From Litoribrevibacter euphylliae (GTDB taxonomy: Bacteria; Pseudomonadota; Gammaproteobacteria; Pseudomonadales; Litoribrevibacteraceae), in assembly GCF_042646085.1 (NCBI RefSeq), contig NZ_JBHRSZ010000004.1, positions 496,001 to 560,000 of the forward strand: a stretch of DNA of 64,000 bases, written 5' to 3'. Of this stretch, positions 1 through 7,821 are shown one piece after another. The translations under genes and the position numbers were made by a program. The notes under the pieces are model-generated. The model was not told the origin of the DNA and made no database searches. It was given only the letters and a program-made list of their open reading frames with translations. The first letter of the stretch is position 1. Each line of letters opens with the position of its first letter.

Positions 1-19
1 AATAAATGGAGAAAAAAGG

Positions 20-409
20 ATGAAGAAAGCTATTTTGAGTTTATTGATTTTGTGTGCTGCGATTGTTCCAAACGTCAGTTTCGCAAAAGGAGCACCGCTG
101 TTTTTCCAAACGGGCGATGAGCTGTTCGAAATTGAAGGTGCGCCACAGCTTGAGGAAGGCTATAGCGTAGGTTATGCGTGTCAGCATGTAGGATTGTTTG
201 GTGCTGATATTTGGACTTGGGATTGTGAAATTATGGCGGTAAATGTCGAAGAGTTTTCGGCAGGCAATCTTGACCCAGAGTTTAAGGCCGAGATGGAAGA
301 GAAGTTCTCTCTAAGTGATCGCTCCAGAAACCCTTGGAACCACTATGGTGTGTTTGGTATGGCGTTACTACTTATCGGCGGTGCAGCGGTAAAACTGCGC
401 AGCAAATAA
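20..409 (+). CDS. Secreted or membrane-anchored hypothetical protein
   Basis: I do not recognise this 129-residue protein. It opens with a clear Sec signal peptide (about residues 1-22, ending SFA), has a short Cys/Trp/acidic middle (two Cys, near YACQH and WDCEI) and a hydrophobic stretch near the C-terminus (about 111-124) followed by a basic tail, LRSK. That order suggests a periplasmic domain held by a C-terminal membrane helix. A strong purine-rich Shine-Dalgarno (GGAGAAAAAAGG) sits directly before the ATG. The upstream neighbour lies outside the window, so its operon cannot be judged. No function is assigned. Confidence 0.7.
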   Translation: MKKAILSLLILCAAIVPNVSFAKGAPLFFQTGDELFEIEGAPQLEEGYSVGYACQHVGLFGADIWTWDCEIMAVNVEEFSAGNLDPEFKAEMEEKFSLSDRSRNPWNHYGVFGMALLLIGGAAVKLRSK

Positions 410-424
410 GATAATTCCAGCAGA

Positions 425-462
425 CTGAGGGTTGTCTCTGTACAGCCCTTAGTTAATGTTTT
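425..462 (+). terminator. Probable hairpin terminator after the first gene
   Basis: An 11-bp stem (arms CTGAGGGTTGT and ACAGCCCTTAG, with G-U pairs) is followed by a T-rich run (TTAATGTTTTT). It lies 15 bases after the stop of the preceding plus-strand gene. The T tract is interrupted, so the call is moderate. Confidence 0.45.
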
Positions 463-576
463 TCGTCAAAGTGATATCAGTTCTAACCCTCAACCAATTG
501 TCAAAAGTTAGCTCATCTCATGAGCAGGGCAACCACCGTTAAGCAGTTGCCACTCTCTCAAACTATCTAGTTACTC

Positions 577-1119
577 TTAAAACACGCCATTGTCGTTGCG
601 AATATCTCCGCCGTTCATCAAGGAATAGAGGCGCATAAAGCCATCCAGTGCCTGAATTGAATCCCAGTGTTCAACAATTCTGCCGTCTTTAATACGCCAG
701 GTATCAATGATGTTCATGCCTTGTTGATCATTACCTCGGTCTTCTTTGTTTAATGTGGCATGAGAGTGAAAAGTGATGTATTCACCATCTGCATAAATGT
801 GTTTTACGTCATAGGTATACTCTGGGTAATCCTCTACAAACTCTTGTAAAAAACCAACCAAGCCAGTCACTTTGTCAGGAAGATTACGATTGTGCTGTAT
901 ATAAGCACTGTCGTTATAGTGTTCGAGAACATAGTCAAAGTTGTGGTTGTTCATCAGGTTTTGTACGAAGTCAGTAATGAGTGTGGCGTTTTTTATTTCC
1001 TGCTCTGACCAGTTTGGCTTCTGTAACGATTCAAGATCGATGATCAACTTGTCACTGCTTTGAGCAAATAAGGTCATGCTCGTCAAAAGCATTGCTAAGA
1101 AAGTGGTTATCTTTTTCAT
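577..1119 (-). CDS. Secreted SnoaL/NTF2-like protein
   Basis: A 180-residue protein with a signal peptide (about residues 1-20, ending FAQ) followed by a SnoaL-like fold of the NTF2 superfamily. Typical features are the early helix (ATLITDFVQNLMNNHNFDYVLEHY), the 'YIQHN' strand and the closing 'DTWRIKDGRIVEHWDSIQ' segment, which is characteristic of SnoaL-like polyketide-cyclase/ester-hydrolase relatives. Such proteins often bind small hydrophobic ligands, but the substrate cannot be predicted. The ATG is preceded by AGAGGAA at good spacing. It appears monocistronic. Confidence 0.8.
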   Translation of the reverse strand: MKKITTFLAMLLTSMTLFAQSSDKLIIDLESLQKPNWSEQEIKNATLITDFVQNLMNNHNFDYVLEHYNDSAYIQHNRNLPDKVTGLVGFLQEFVEDYPEYTYDVKHIYADGEYITFHSHATLNKEDRGNDQQGMNIIDTWRIKDGRIVEHWDSIQALDGFMRLYSLMNGGDIRNDNGVF

Positions 1120-1392
1120 AAGAGGTTCCTCTAAAGTTAATTGTGGTTACTTATGTATACTATGATAAACAATAGTAATCTAATTACAATTAGGCACTTT
1201 GATGTGGTATAGGCACATTTTGGTAACCGCTATAAAGAGCCAGTCATTCAAAGTAGAGTCATGGGCTGACACAGATCACGACGAAATAAAACGTGGCCGT
1301 CAAGTCTTTGATGGTCGAGCAGAACCTTTTAGAATTGGGTTGATGCGGCCTATGGCAATTTAAAAGTATTGGATCTGTGTAAAGAGTAAAAA

Positions 1393-1587
1393 ATGACCTT
1401 AATTAGCTTTGAAGAAATGGAAGAAAAGTTCATCAAAGAAATCCTGAATAAGCAGAACGATTGGCACCCAAAAGCAGACTACAACACCTATTCGTTAGCT
1501 GCTGGCTTTGCAATGGGGCATGGCTATAAGCAGGGTAAAGCGTACTCGTTTGCAAAAGGGTTAATGGACAGGGATTTAGTATGGTAA
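1393..1587 (+). CDS. Small orphan protein, first of a tandem paralogous pair
   Basis: A 64-residue soluble protein of unknown function. It shares a pattern with the next gene: FxExExxxIxEI..K, a central Y..YS.AAGFAxGxGxxQGxxYxFA segment, and a short charged tail. The shared aromatic/Gly/Ala core suggests a small helical domain that was duplicated. Its stop codon overlaps the start of the downstream copy, so the two are probably translated together. The start sits after AAAGAG. No function is assigned. Confidence 0.6.
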   Translation: MTLISFEEMEEKFIKEILNKQNDWHPKADYNTYSLAAGFAMGHGYKQGKAYSFAKGLMDRDLVW

Positions 1588-1778
1588 TCAGTGAAAAATT
1601 TAAAGAGCTAGAAGCTACCTATATCGAAGAAGTGGAAAAGAAACGAGGTGGCTTTGAACCGATGGACAACTATTGCTGGTTTTCCGTTGTGGCTGGCTAT
1701 GCGTTAGCGCGCGGCTTTACCCAACAAGAGTCTTACGAGTTTGCTGATTACATGCGCAGTAAAGGATTAGCTGATTAG
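1581..1778 (+). CDS. Small orphan protein, second of a tandem paralogous pair
   Basis: A 65-residue paralogue of the preceding gene, overlapping it by 7 bases (the ATGG/TAA junction), which implies translational coupling. Conserved positions line up without gaps over most of the length: FKELEATYIEEVEKK, DNY..FSVVAGYALARGF.QQESYEFA. The copies have diverged strongly, so the duplication is old or both are under different selection. Unknown function; no membrane segment or signal peptide. Confidence 0.6.
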   Translation: MVISEKFKELEATYIEEVEKKRGGFEPMDNYCWFSVVAGYALARGFTQQESYEFADYMRSKGLAD

Positions 1779-1822
1779 GTTCTTCGGATACTCAGAGTTA
1801 TATCGGGTTAATTATTTACAGG

Positions 1823-1847
1823 GTCGGGTTTCTTGCAGAAGCCCGAC
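1823..1847. terminator. Inverted repeat between convergent genes, possible terminator
   Basis: A 10-bp stem (GTCGGGTTTC with GAAGCCCGAC, one G-U pair) with a 5-base loop lies between the small-gene pair and the convergent tautomerase gene. There is no proper T run on either side, so it may only be a weak or Rho-assisted terminator. Confidence 0.4.
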
Positions 1848-1860
1848 CAATAATCCTGCT

Positions 1861-2262
1861 TCAATTCGCGTATTTTTCTAACCACTCTGCTTCCTGACCT
1901 GGCTCGGGCATGATGGCGCCGCCTTCGATGGCCCATTTAGCCGGGACATCCTGCAAAACGACACTAACGCGTTCAGGGCCTATAGAATCATTGGTTTGTT
2001 TCGTCACTATTGCGTTTACGATCACTTCTTTAAACCCGGTAATGATTTTGTTTTTGGTTGAGGCATCCCGTCCGCTTCGAATCGAGCCGGTCACATAAGC
2101 AATCTGCTTTTTGTTAATTTTAATGCCGTGAAAAAATAAGACCTGAACGAATTGCGCCGGAGCGCCTGTAATTTCGCAGTGGGTATCAGTAATGCCCTTG
2201 GCGATGATCTGTTTCTTATCCTGAGGAATGGGGTTGAAGGTGCTGACGGTATAAAGCGGCAT
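1861..2262 (-). CDS. Tautomerase-family protein
   Basis: A 133-residue protein of the tautomerase superfamily (4-oxalocrotonate tautomerase / cis-CAAD-like). The mature N-terminus would be Pro2 (MPLYTVS), the catalytic base of this family. It also shows the family segments 'KKQIIAKGITDTHCEITGAPAQFVQVLF' and 'GPERVSVVLQDVPAKWAIEGG', typical of cis-3-chloroacrylic acid dehalogenase-like members. The exact substrate is unknown. It is the second gene of a minus-strand pair, 51 bases after the 154-residue gene, and is probably controlled by the divergent HxlR regulator. Confidence 0.8.
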   Translation of the reverse strand: MPLYTVSTFNPIPQDKKQIIAKGITDTHCEITGAPAQFVQVLFFHGIKINKKQIAYVTGSIRSGRDASTKNKIITGFKEVIVNAIVTKQTNDSIGPERVSVVLQDVPAKWAIEGGAIMPEPGQEAEWLEKYAN

Positions 2263-2313
2263 TGTGAGTCTCCCGTTTGGAATTGAACGAATAGAGAAAA
2301 TTGTAGTGAGTGA

Positions 2314-2778
2314 TTAAAAGTTGGAGCTGGTTTTTAGATGGCCATGCTTGATTTTGGCGGTGACCAAACGGGCATAGAATTTCATCATTTCCCACCAACG
2401 AACGGATTTGGTGATTCGCTCTTGATTCATCGTCAGAAAGGCATCTGCAAGAGACTGGTCTGGGGCGGTCAACACCACTTTGTCTCGCTCACATCCACTG
2501 AGGTCGCACCAAGTATCAAGCAAGTCATAGAGGAAAGGCGCGCGTATGTCTTCGGATAAGTGTTCGTTTACAGGGGCCATGACGGTAGGAACCGCAGACT
2601 CTCTATATTCGACAAAGGCTTGTCCGGCTTCAAAGGTTAACCAAATGACCTTTACTTTGGCGTTACTTCGAATGTGTTTTTGATAAAGACGGGTAAACGC
2701 GTCTTCCATCTGACTCATTTGTTTCGACGAAAGTAAGTCTGCTTGAACATAGCAAATTGCTTTATAGGAGGTTTGCAT
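2314..2778 (-). CDS. Hypothetical protein, possible diverged tautomerase relative
   Basis: A 154-residue protein that I do not recognise with certainty. It starts MQTSY, so it lacks the catalytic Pro2 of tautomerases, but its size, the segment 'KVKVIWLTFEAGQAFVEY', and its place in an operon with a tautomerase suggest a diverged or inactive member of that superfamily. It has no signal peptide. The ATG follows AAAGGT. An inverted repeat at 2791-2809 lies just upstream of the Shine-Dalgarno, where a bound repressor would block expression. Confidence 0.55.
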   Translation of the reverse strand: MQTSYKAICYVQADLLSSKQMSQMEDAFTRLYQKHIRSNAKVKVIWLTFEAGQAFVEYRESAVPTVMAPVNEHLSEDIRAPFLYDLLDTWCDLSGCERDKVVLTAPDQSLADAFLTMNQERITKSVRWWEMMKFYARLVTAKIKHGHLKTSSNF

Positions 2779-2790
2779 AATTTTTACCTT

Positions 2791-2809
2791 TAGTTCTGTT
2801 TTGGAACTA
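2791..2809. promoter_or_regulatory. Predicted HxlR operator, site 1
   Basis: A 19-bp inverted repeat: perfect 6-bp arms TAGTTC and GAACTA around a 7-bp centre (TGTTTTG). It lies directly upstream of the start of the 154-residue gene. Two more sites of the same 6-7-6 design follow in the same intergenic region. Confidence 0.6.
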
Positions 2810-2842
2810 ATTTAGCTCTACTTGAATCTAAATGGCAAGGAA

Positions 2843-2861
2843 AAGTTTCAAAACGGAACTT
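2843..2861. promoter_or_regulatory. Predicted HxlR operator, site 2
   Basis: A 19-bp inverted repeat with arms AAGTTT and GAACTT (one mismatch) around CAAAACG. Read on the opposite strand, its inner 17 bases match site 1 at 15 positions. Centre-to-centre distance from site 1 is 52 bp, about five helical turns. Confidence 0.6.
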
Positions 2862-2874
2862 ATTGTTTTCCTTT

Positions 2875-2893
2875 AAGTGCGGATTTTGAACTT
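2875..2893. promoter_or_regulatory. Predicted HxlR operator, site 3
   Basis: A weaker 19-bp inverted repeat with arms AAGTGC and GAACTT (one mismatch) around GGATTTT. Its centre is 32 bp from site 2, about three helical turns, so all three sites would face the same side of the helix. It is 61 bp upstream of the HxlR gene start. Confidence 0.5.
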
Positions 2894-2954
2894 AATTATT
2901 CACTGTATTTCGAGTAGGCTAGCTTCCTTGAAGTACACTTTGTGGAAATAGAAA

Positions 2955-3395
2955 ATGAGTGACACCGAACAAACACCCAGAACGCACTGCGCCATAGAGG
3001 AAGCACTGACTGTCGTTGGTGACAGGTGGAGTCTGTTAGTGATTCGGGATGTGATGCGCGGGGTTAACCGATTCGATTCGTTGCAAGACAGTTTGAACAT
3101 ATCACGTAATATTTTGACGCAGCGCCTGAATCATCTGGAAGAGACCGGCATTTTGGTTAAAAGCCCAATCAGACCGGGCGCAAAACGTATGCTCTATAAC
3201 CCAACGCCAAAGTGCATTGCGCTTGCGCCTGTGCTGGTGTCATTAATGAATTGGAGTCGACATTGGGCAGAAGATGACTATGGCAAACGTTGGTCCAAAG
3301 TCGTTGATAAAAGAACCTCGGAAGAGGTTAAGGTTGAAATAGTCGACAGCAACCAAAATCCGGTTCCTTTAAGTCAGTTAAAGATTGAGTTTTGA
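2955..3395 (+). CDS. HxlR-family transcriptional regulator
   Basis: A 146-residue winged helix-turn-helix regulator of the HxlR family. Family features: Cys12 near the N-terminus (THCAIEEAL), 'VVGDRWSLLVIRDVMRGVNRFDSLQ', the recognition region 'ISRNILTQRLNHLEETGIL', and the wing 'KRMLYNPTPKC'. HxlR proteins act as dimers and several sense electrophiles or oxidants through the N-terminal Cys. It is divergent from the tautomerase operon and most likely represses it and itself through the three inverted repeats between them. The downstream desaturase-like gene begins within a few dozen bases and may be co-transcribed. Confidence 0.9.
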   Translation: MSDTEQTPRTHCAIEEALTVVGDRWSLLVIRDVMRGVNRFDSLQDSLNISRNILTQRLNHLEETGILVKSPIRPGAKRMLYNPTPKCIALAPVLVSLMNWSRHWAEDDYGKRWSKVVDKRTSEEVKVEIVDSNQNPVPLSQLKIEF

Positions 3396-3428
3396 TACGT
3401 GATTCTTTTCCCATCTAATGAGTCGAAT

Positions 3429-4193
3429 ATGGAACTACTTACCTTAGTCATAGTGCTGACAGTATTCCTCTGTGTATTTACATTAGAGGTCATCGCTCCG
3501 GCCTCAAAAAACCACTGCGACAGACGCTGGATGATTCTTGCTTCTGCTATCAGTTTGTTTCAGTCCGCCATAACGATAGGTGCCGGTTTAGTATTTGTTG
3601 AAACCTTTAAGAACATATCAATGTTTGGTTTTAGCGATTTGAACGTTGTTATACAGGGATGTCTTGGCTTTGTATTGACGAGCTTTGTTGCTTATTGGTG
3701 GCATCGAGCTATGCATAAATATGATTTACTATGGCGGCTATTTCACCAGCTTCATCATAGCCCGCGACGGATCGAAGCCCTTACGTCCTTTTATCTCCAC
3801 CCATTTGATGGCATTGCGGCCACTTTTCTAAATGCTCTTTGCTGTTATGTCGTTTTGGGTTTAAGTGCTTATGGTACGGCAATCAGTTTAATCATTGCGG
3901 CTTTGTACAATATCTATATTCACGCTGACCTAAAAACACCTCATTGGCTTGGTTTCATCATACAAAGACCTGAAATGCATAGAGTCCACCATAAGTACAT
4001 GCATCATGCTCAGAACTATGGGTTAGCTATTTGGGATCAATTGTTTGGGACTTTCTCCAACCCAAAGGAATATGTACAGGAGGTTGGTTTTGACAAAGTT
4101 CGAGAGGCTCAGATTTATGACATGTTAAAAAATAAAGATGTGTATAAAACTAAAAATGTGTCCTTATCGTGTGATTCTATCCCTAGGCGCTGA
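3429..4193 (+). CDS. Sterol desaturase / fatty acid hydroxylase family protein
   Basis: A polytopic membrane protein with the di-iron histidine motifs of the fatty acid hydroxylase superfamily: HRAMH, HQLHH and HRVHHKYMHH. It has about four to five hydrophobic segments, the first at its N-terminus. Such enzymes hydroxylate or desaturate lipids with O2; the substrate is not predictable. I prefer the ATG at 3429, right before the first hydrophobic helix; a GTG at 3399 would add ten polar residues and neither start has a strong Shine-Dalgarno. It follows HxlR closely and may share its regulation. Confidence 0.8.
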   Translation: MELLTLVIVLTVFLCVFTLEVIAPASKNHCDRRWMILASAISLFQSAITIGAGLVFVETFKNISMFGFSDLNVVIQGCLGFVLTSFVAYWWHRAMHKYDLLWRLFHQLHHSPRRIEALTSFYLHPFDGIAATFLNALCCYVVLGLSAYGTAISLIIAALYNIYIHADLKTPHWLGFIIQRPEMHRVHHKYMHHAQNYGLAIWDQLFGTFSNPKEYVQEVGFDKVREAQIYDMLKNKDVYKTKNVSLSCDSIPRR

Positions 4194-4227
4194 ATCTCAA
4201 AACATAGATTTTACGAGTATCAATTTT

Positions 4228-4512
4228 ATGGATGAAATTAGGTTATTAATTGCCTTGGCATGCTTTATGGTTGGCGTGTATTTGATTTATGACTTGTTCG
4301 CGTCAGGCTTCAATGTTGCCGTATTGATAGCCGGGGTTGGCTTGTTGATCGCAGCACATTACATCAAACCTAACAGAAGTGACGAAGAGGATGGATCGCT
4401 TCTTTGGGATATTCTTGATTTCTTTATTGATATTCCGTTTAAAACCATCTCTCTTTTGCTCCGAGGCTTGGGCCGAGCGTCAAAAGGGGATGCGGATGGC
4501 TTTGATTTATAA
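4228..4512 (+). CDS. Small two-helix membrane protein
   Basis: A 94-residue hypothetical protein starting MDEIRLL, with two N-terminal hydrophobic helices (roughly residues 4-20 and 24-42), an acidic stretch (SDEEDG), and an amphipathic C-terminal part. The reading frame stays open upstream to 4138, but that extension overlaps the desaturase-like gene in another frame and has no helix, so the ATG at 4228 is preferred. Unknown function. Confidence 0.55.
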   Translation: MDEIRLLIALACFMVGVYLIYDLFASGFNVAVLIAGVGLLIAAHYIKPNRSDEEDGSLLWDILDFFIDIPFKTISLLLRGLGRASKGDADGFDL

Positions 4513-4574
4513 CATGTGAATGATGTTAACTAAGATAAAGCGCTCAAATCGACCGTAGAATCCGGTTAGTAAAA

Positions 4575-4606
4575 TAAAAAAGGCGATCATCCGATCGCCT
4601 TTTTTG
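4575..4606. terminator. Bidirectional terminator
   Basis: Stem AAAAAGGCGATC / GATCGCCTTTTT around a four-base loop, with A and T runs on both flanks, between the plus-strand small membrane protein gene and the convergent yjdM gene. It fits a terminator working in both directions. Confidence 0.85.
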
Positions 4607-4619
4607 TGCTTAATGCGAC

Positions 4620-4961
4620 TTAAGCTTTCTTAACAAACTGCGACTTCAACATCATGTCGCCAGCGCCATCTACTTTACAGTCAATGTCATGGTCGCCATC
4701 TACAAAGCGTTTGATGGTTGCTTTGGTACCAATCTTCAAAACGCTTGAGCTGCCTTTAACTTTCAGGTCTTTGATCAGCGTTACTTTGTCGCCTTCACTT
4801 AGTAACGTGCCATTCGCGTCTTTAAGCACTAATGCGTCCTCATCCACTGCCGCTTCATTGGGATTCCACTCGTTTGCACATTCCGGGCAAATCAGCATGT
4901 CCTGATCCTGATACACATATTCGGACTGACATTTAGGGCAAGGAGGCAAAGTAGACGTCAT
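4620..4961 (-). CDS. yjdM: YjdM/PhnA family zinc-ribbon protein
   Basis: A 113-residue protein matching YjdM (formerly PhnA). The N-terminal zinc ribbon has four Cys in two CxxC pairs (PCPKCQSEYV and ICPECANEW), followed by the typical SH3-like C-terminal domain with 'ALVLKDANGTLLSEGDKVTLIKDLKVKGSS' and 'IDCKVDGAGDMMLKSQFVKK'. Despite the old name, its role in phosphonate use is unproven. It is monocistronic. A minus-strand TATAAT box lies at 4996-5001, about 35 bases upstream. Confidence 0.92.
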   Translation of the reverse strand: MTSTLPPCPKCQSEYVYQDQDMLICPECANEWNPNEAAVDEDALVLKDANGTLLSEGDKVTLIKDLKVKGSSSVLKIGTKATIKRFVDGDHDIDCKVDGAGDMMLKSQFVKKA

Positions 4962-4995
4962 GATGTTCTCTCTTCATCAGGTTAGAAAGCGGGGC

Positions 4996-5001
4996 ATTAT
5001 A
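4996..5001 (-). promoter_or_regulatory. Candidate -10 box of yjdM
   Basis: The minus strand reads TATAAT here, 35 bases before the yjdM start codon. The -35 region at 17-bp spacing is poor (CCGAAA), so the promoter is only suggested. Confidence 0.35.
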
Positions 5002-5092
5002 CACCCTTTGAGTAGGGTTTCGGTAAATTTGATGGATTCTAATCAAAGGCTTATTCTGGCTATTGGTAGAGCGAGTTAAAAGGAGGATGAAT

Positions 5093-5287
5093 ATGCAAAA
5101 GTTATTGATTCTGGCTGTATTAGGTCTGGCTGCGGGATGCAGTTCCAAAGAGGTCTATGAAAATATTCAATACAGCAATCGCCTAGACTGTAATTATTCA
5201 CCACCGGCTCAATATGATGAGTGTTTGGATAGCACCAACCAATCCTATGAAGAGTATGAGAGGGAACGGCAGGCGGTGGTTGATTAG
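5093..5287 (+). CDS. Small lipoprotein
   Basis: A 64-residue putative lipoprotein: short signal peptide with a lipobox ending LAAGC (Cys at about residue 16), then a small polar domain with two further Cys (RLDCNY and YDECLD) that could form a disulfide. A perfect AGGAGG lies at 5081-5086; it is six bases from the ATG at 5093 and directly abuts the ATG at 5087, so 5093 is the better start. Unknown function; common in marine gammaproteobacteria as a short hypothetical lipoprotein. Confidence 0.75.
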   Translation: MQKLLILAVLGLAAGCSSKEVYENIQYSNRLDCNYSPPAQYDECLDSTNQSYEEYERERQAVVD

Positions 5288-5370
5288 TGGTTAGGTCAAA
5301 GCACCTACCTGAATCCCTTCAAATAGGTGCTTTTCATTCAATAGAGTTTTATCTCTAATCTAAGAGCATC

Positions 5371-7821
5371 CTACTGAATCCAAACCCATTGCTGGGTTTT
5401 TCCACCGTGATAACCCCAGATGTGGGAGTCACTGCCACGGTAGCTCCAGGTATTTCCTCCATCGATGTCCAAGGCTTTACTTGATGCGTGCTTAGGACGG
5501 AAGGAGTTGCTGTTACCTCGATCCCAACGTTGGTTGTTGCCTGTGTGGCAGCTCCATAAATGAACGTCTGAACCGTTACCTGTCCCTGACCCTGATACGT
5601 CGACACACTTAAAGCGAGCCGCTTTGCTGTGAATTCGGCCTAGGCTGTCCTGATACCATTTCTGGTAATCATCACCTTGGCAACTCCACTGGTGAACGTC
5701 GGTGCCGTTTGAAGTGCCTTCGTCTTCAAGATCCAGGCAATAGCCTTTGCCATTTTTAAGGCGCTGATAGTTGAACGCTTTTACTTGGCCGGAAGAGGTC
5801 TGTACTTCAAAGTTACCTGATTTGCCCGAGCTGTTGGTTGCTGCAACCAGCATGTACATGCCCGCATTGAGGCTCATCGTGATGCGAGCGTTTGAGCCGT
5901 CACCACCGTCGTCGTTAGCGGTGATTTGCTGGCCGTTGACGTCCAGAAGGTAAAGATAGGCGTCTTGGGATGAACGTAGATCTAATGTAACTGGGCCAGA
6001 TTGGTCAATGATCAGCTCAATCAGAGGGTTGTTTTTGCTGCTGATGCTTTGACCGCCTGAGTTGCTCCAACTGCCTTGTACTAATGTGCCTGCGGCTGGT
6101 TCGTCTTCCGGAATCCAGCGATCGTAGATGGATGGTGTCATCCAATACCACATTTGGGTTTTACCGCCGTGGTATGTCCAAAGGTGGCTGTTGCTGCCAT
6201 TGTTGCTGTTGTCACCGCCACTGATGTCCATGGCGCGATGGGTGGCGTGAGCCGGGCGCAATGAATTGTTGGTGCTACGCAGCCATTGCTGGTTTGCGCC
6301 GTCATCGCAGTTGGCAAGGATGATGTCAGTGCCTTCACCTGTGCCTGAGCTTTCTGCTTCAACACAACGGCTTGGGTAAAGCTTGCTGTGAAGACGACCG
6401 GTATCGTCCTGATACCAAAGCTGGCTGTCGATATCGGCCGGATCGGAGTGACAGCTCCATTGATGGATAGGAGTGCCTACAGAGGTGCTGCGGCCTTCAA
6501 GATCCAAACACTTGCCTTTGCCGTTTCTTAGTTGACGGTATACCACTTGTGAGCTTTCTGTTGGATAGTTGATGGCTGGCGCGTCGCCTTGTTTCCAATC
6601 ACCTTCAGAAGACTGGTCTGTGTAGTTGATCCAAGCGGATTGATTGCCTTTTGCTTGAGTTAGCAGGTAGTTTTGATAACCGTTCTTAGGTAGACCGAAG
6701 CTGCCGTTAAATTCAGATGCGCAGACGTTGTAACCTTCTGACCAAGGGCCTGAAGCAGAAGACACTTGCCATTCACCCGCGGCATCCAAACACACGAACG
6801 GACGCGTCTGATCACAGCTCAGGTCGTTAAAGCGGCCATTGCCGTTGTGCTCCGCACAGTCTTCGTTACCAACGTTGTTCGGCTCGTTGGTGTTCCAACT
6901 CCAGATTGCAGCCCCGTGACGTGAATCGTCGTGATCCAGCTGATCAAGACCAACCACACCAACACCACAATCAGTAAGCGTCTTCATGTACGCTGCATCG
7001 ATGGCTTTTGGCGGATCACCAAACCAGTCACTTAATGTCGTGGAATCTTCATAGATGCGAGTCAGAGTCGAAGTTAAGAGATCCGGGTCAAAGCGATCAT
7101 TCTGGCAATCTGGCGCTGGTGAAAGCTCACTGTTGTTGGTGGTAAACAGATGGCCAAACGCATAGTTCGCATAGGAGGTTCCTGAAGCGGCGCTGCAACT
7201 GCTTACGCCGTAAATCACAATTTGCTTGCCTGCATTCAGAATGTCGGCCTTGCTGACATCCATAGGGAAGCTCTCGCCACATTGATTTGGCTGATAGATC
7301 TTGTCTGTGAAGTACTTATCGAAGATGTCTGACATTTCGCCGTAGTGATTGTCCATGTGATCTTCGATGTATAGGAACACCACTTGATCATTGTGCGCCG
7401 GGTTACGAATCCAGGTGTTAATCTCACCGATACGCTCTTCAATGCGCCCGTCAAATTCACTGCAGCCAGTGTGGTCATTGGTACCATGGCAGGCAATCAG
7501 TTCACTACTGAACCAGTGGGTATCCAGTTCCAGTAAACGCACACCCATGTCCAACTGTTCTGTAATCGAATGGATGTGGTTTGGGTCGTAATAACTGCCT
7601 AGGTTTGCGTAGTGACTGGCATTGTAGGAGTTATGTGTCATCAGCATGGTCGCTTCAGACATTGGTGTGTGTTTATCAATTTCCGATTGCAGCATTAGGG
7701 CTTTGTACTGCCAGCTGTCTAAATAACTTTCGATGGTGGCATCGGCCATTGCTAGGGAGCTGCAAAGCGTCCCCAATGAAATCAGCGCAAGTGATTTCTT
7801 TGAACGGGTCAATTTTGACAT
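5371..7821 (-). CDS. Secreted PI-PLC-like protein with C-type lectin, ricin-B lectin and PPC domains
   Basis: An 816-residue secreted protein. Order: signal peptide (1-26, ending AMA); a PI-PLC X-like catalytic domain with the two expected His residues (HNSYN, His63, and ACHG, His112) and LLELDTHW near 97; a C-type-lectin-like part near 315 (W.TNEPNN..EDC..., FNDLSC); a ricin B-type lectin domain (CLDLEGR, HQWSC, QQW); a pre-peptidase C-terminal-like beta domain (ITANDDGGDGSNARI); and a second ricin-B domain at the C-terminus (CLDLEDE, QKW, QRW, QQWVW). It likely attacks phosphoinositide or a related substrate on surfaces decorated with glycans. It stands alone, with no immunity or secretion gene beside it. 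Confidence 0.85.
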   Translation of the reverse strand: MSKLTRSKKSLALISLGTLCSSLAMADATIESYLDSWQYKALMLQSEIDKHTPMSEATMLMTHNSYNASHYANLGSYYDPNHIHSITEQLDMGVRLLELDTHWFSSELIACHGTNDHTGCSEFDGRIEERIGEINTWIRNPAHNDQVVFLYIEDHMDNHYGEMSDIFDKYFTDKIYQPNQCGESFPMDVSKADILNAGKQIVIYGVSSCSAASGTSYANYAFGHLFTTNNSELSPAPDCQNDRFDPDLLTSTLTRIYEDSTTLSDWFGDPPKAIDAAYMKTLTDCGVGVVGLDQLDHDDSRHGAAIWSWNTNEPNNVGNEDCAEHNGNGRFNDLSCDQTRPFVCLDAAGEWQVSSASGPWSEGYNVCASEFNGSFGLPKNGYQNYLLTQAKGNQSAWINYTDQSSEGDWKQGDAPAINYPTESSQVVYRQLRNGKGKCLDLEGRSTSVGTPIHQWSCHSDPADIDSQLWYQDDTGRLHSKLYPSRCVEAESSGTGEGTDIILANCDDGANQQWLRSTNNSLRPAHATHRAMDISGGDNSNNGSNSHLWTYHGGKTQMWYWMTPSIYDRWIPEDEPAAGTLVQGSWSNSGGQSISSKNNPLIELIIDQSGPVTLDLRSSQDAYLYLLDVNGQQITANDDGGDGSNARITMSLNAGMYMLVAATNSSGKSGNFEVQTSSGQVKAFNYQRLKNGKGYCLDLEDEGTSNGTDVHQWSCQGDDYQKWYQDSLGRIHSKAARFKCVDVSGSGTGNGSDVHLWSCHTGNNQRWDRGNSNSFRPKHASSKALDIDGGNTWSYRGSDSHIWGYHGGKTQQWVWIQ

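Noticed and set aside
1202..1363. A 53-codon open frame before the small paralogous pair
   Set aside because: It has no Shine-Dalgarno, no recognisable pattern and odd composition; it more likely covers the promoter region of the following genes.
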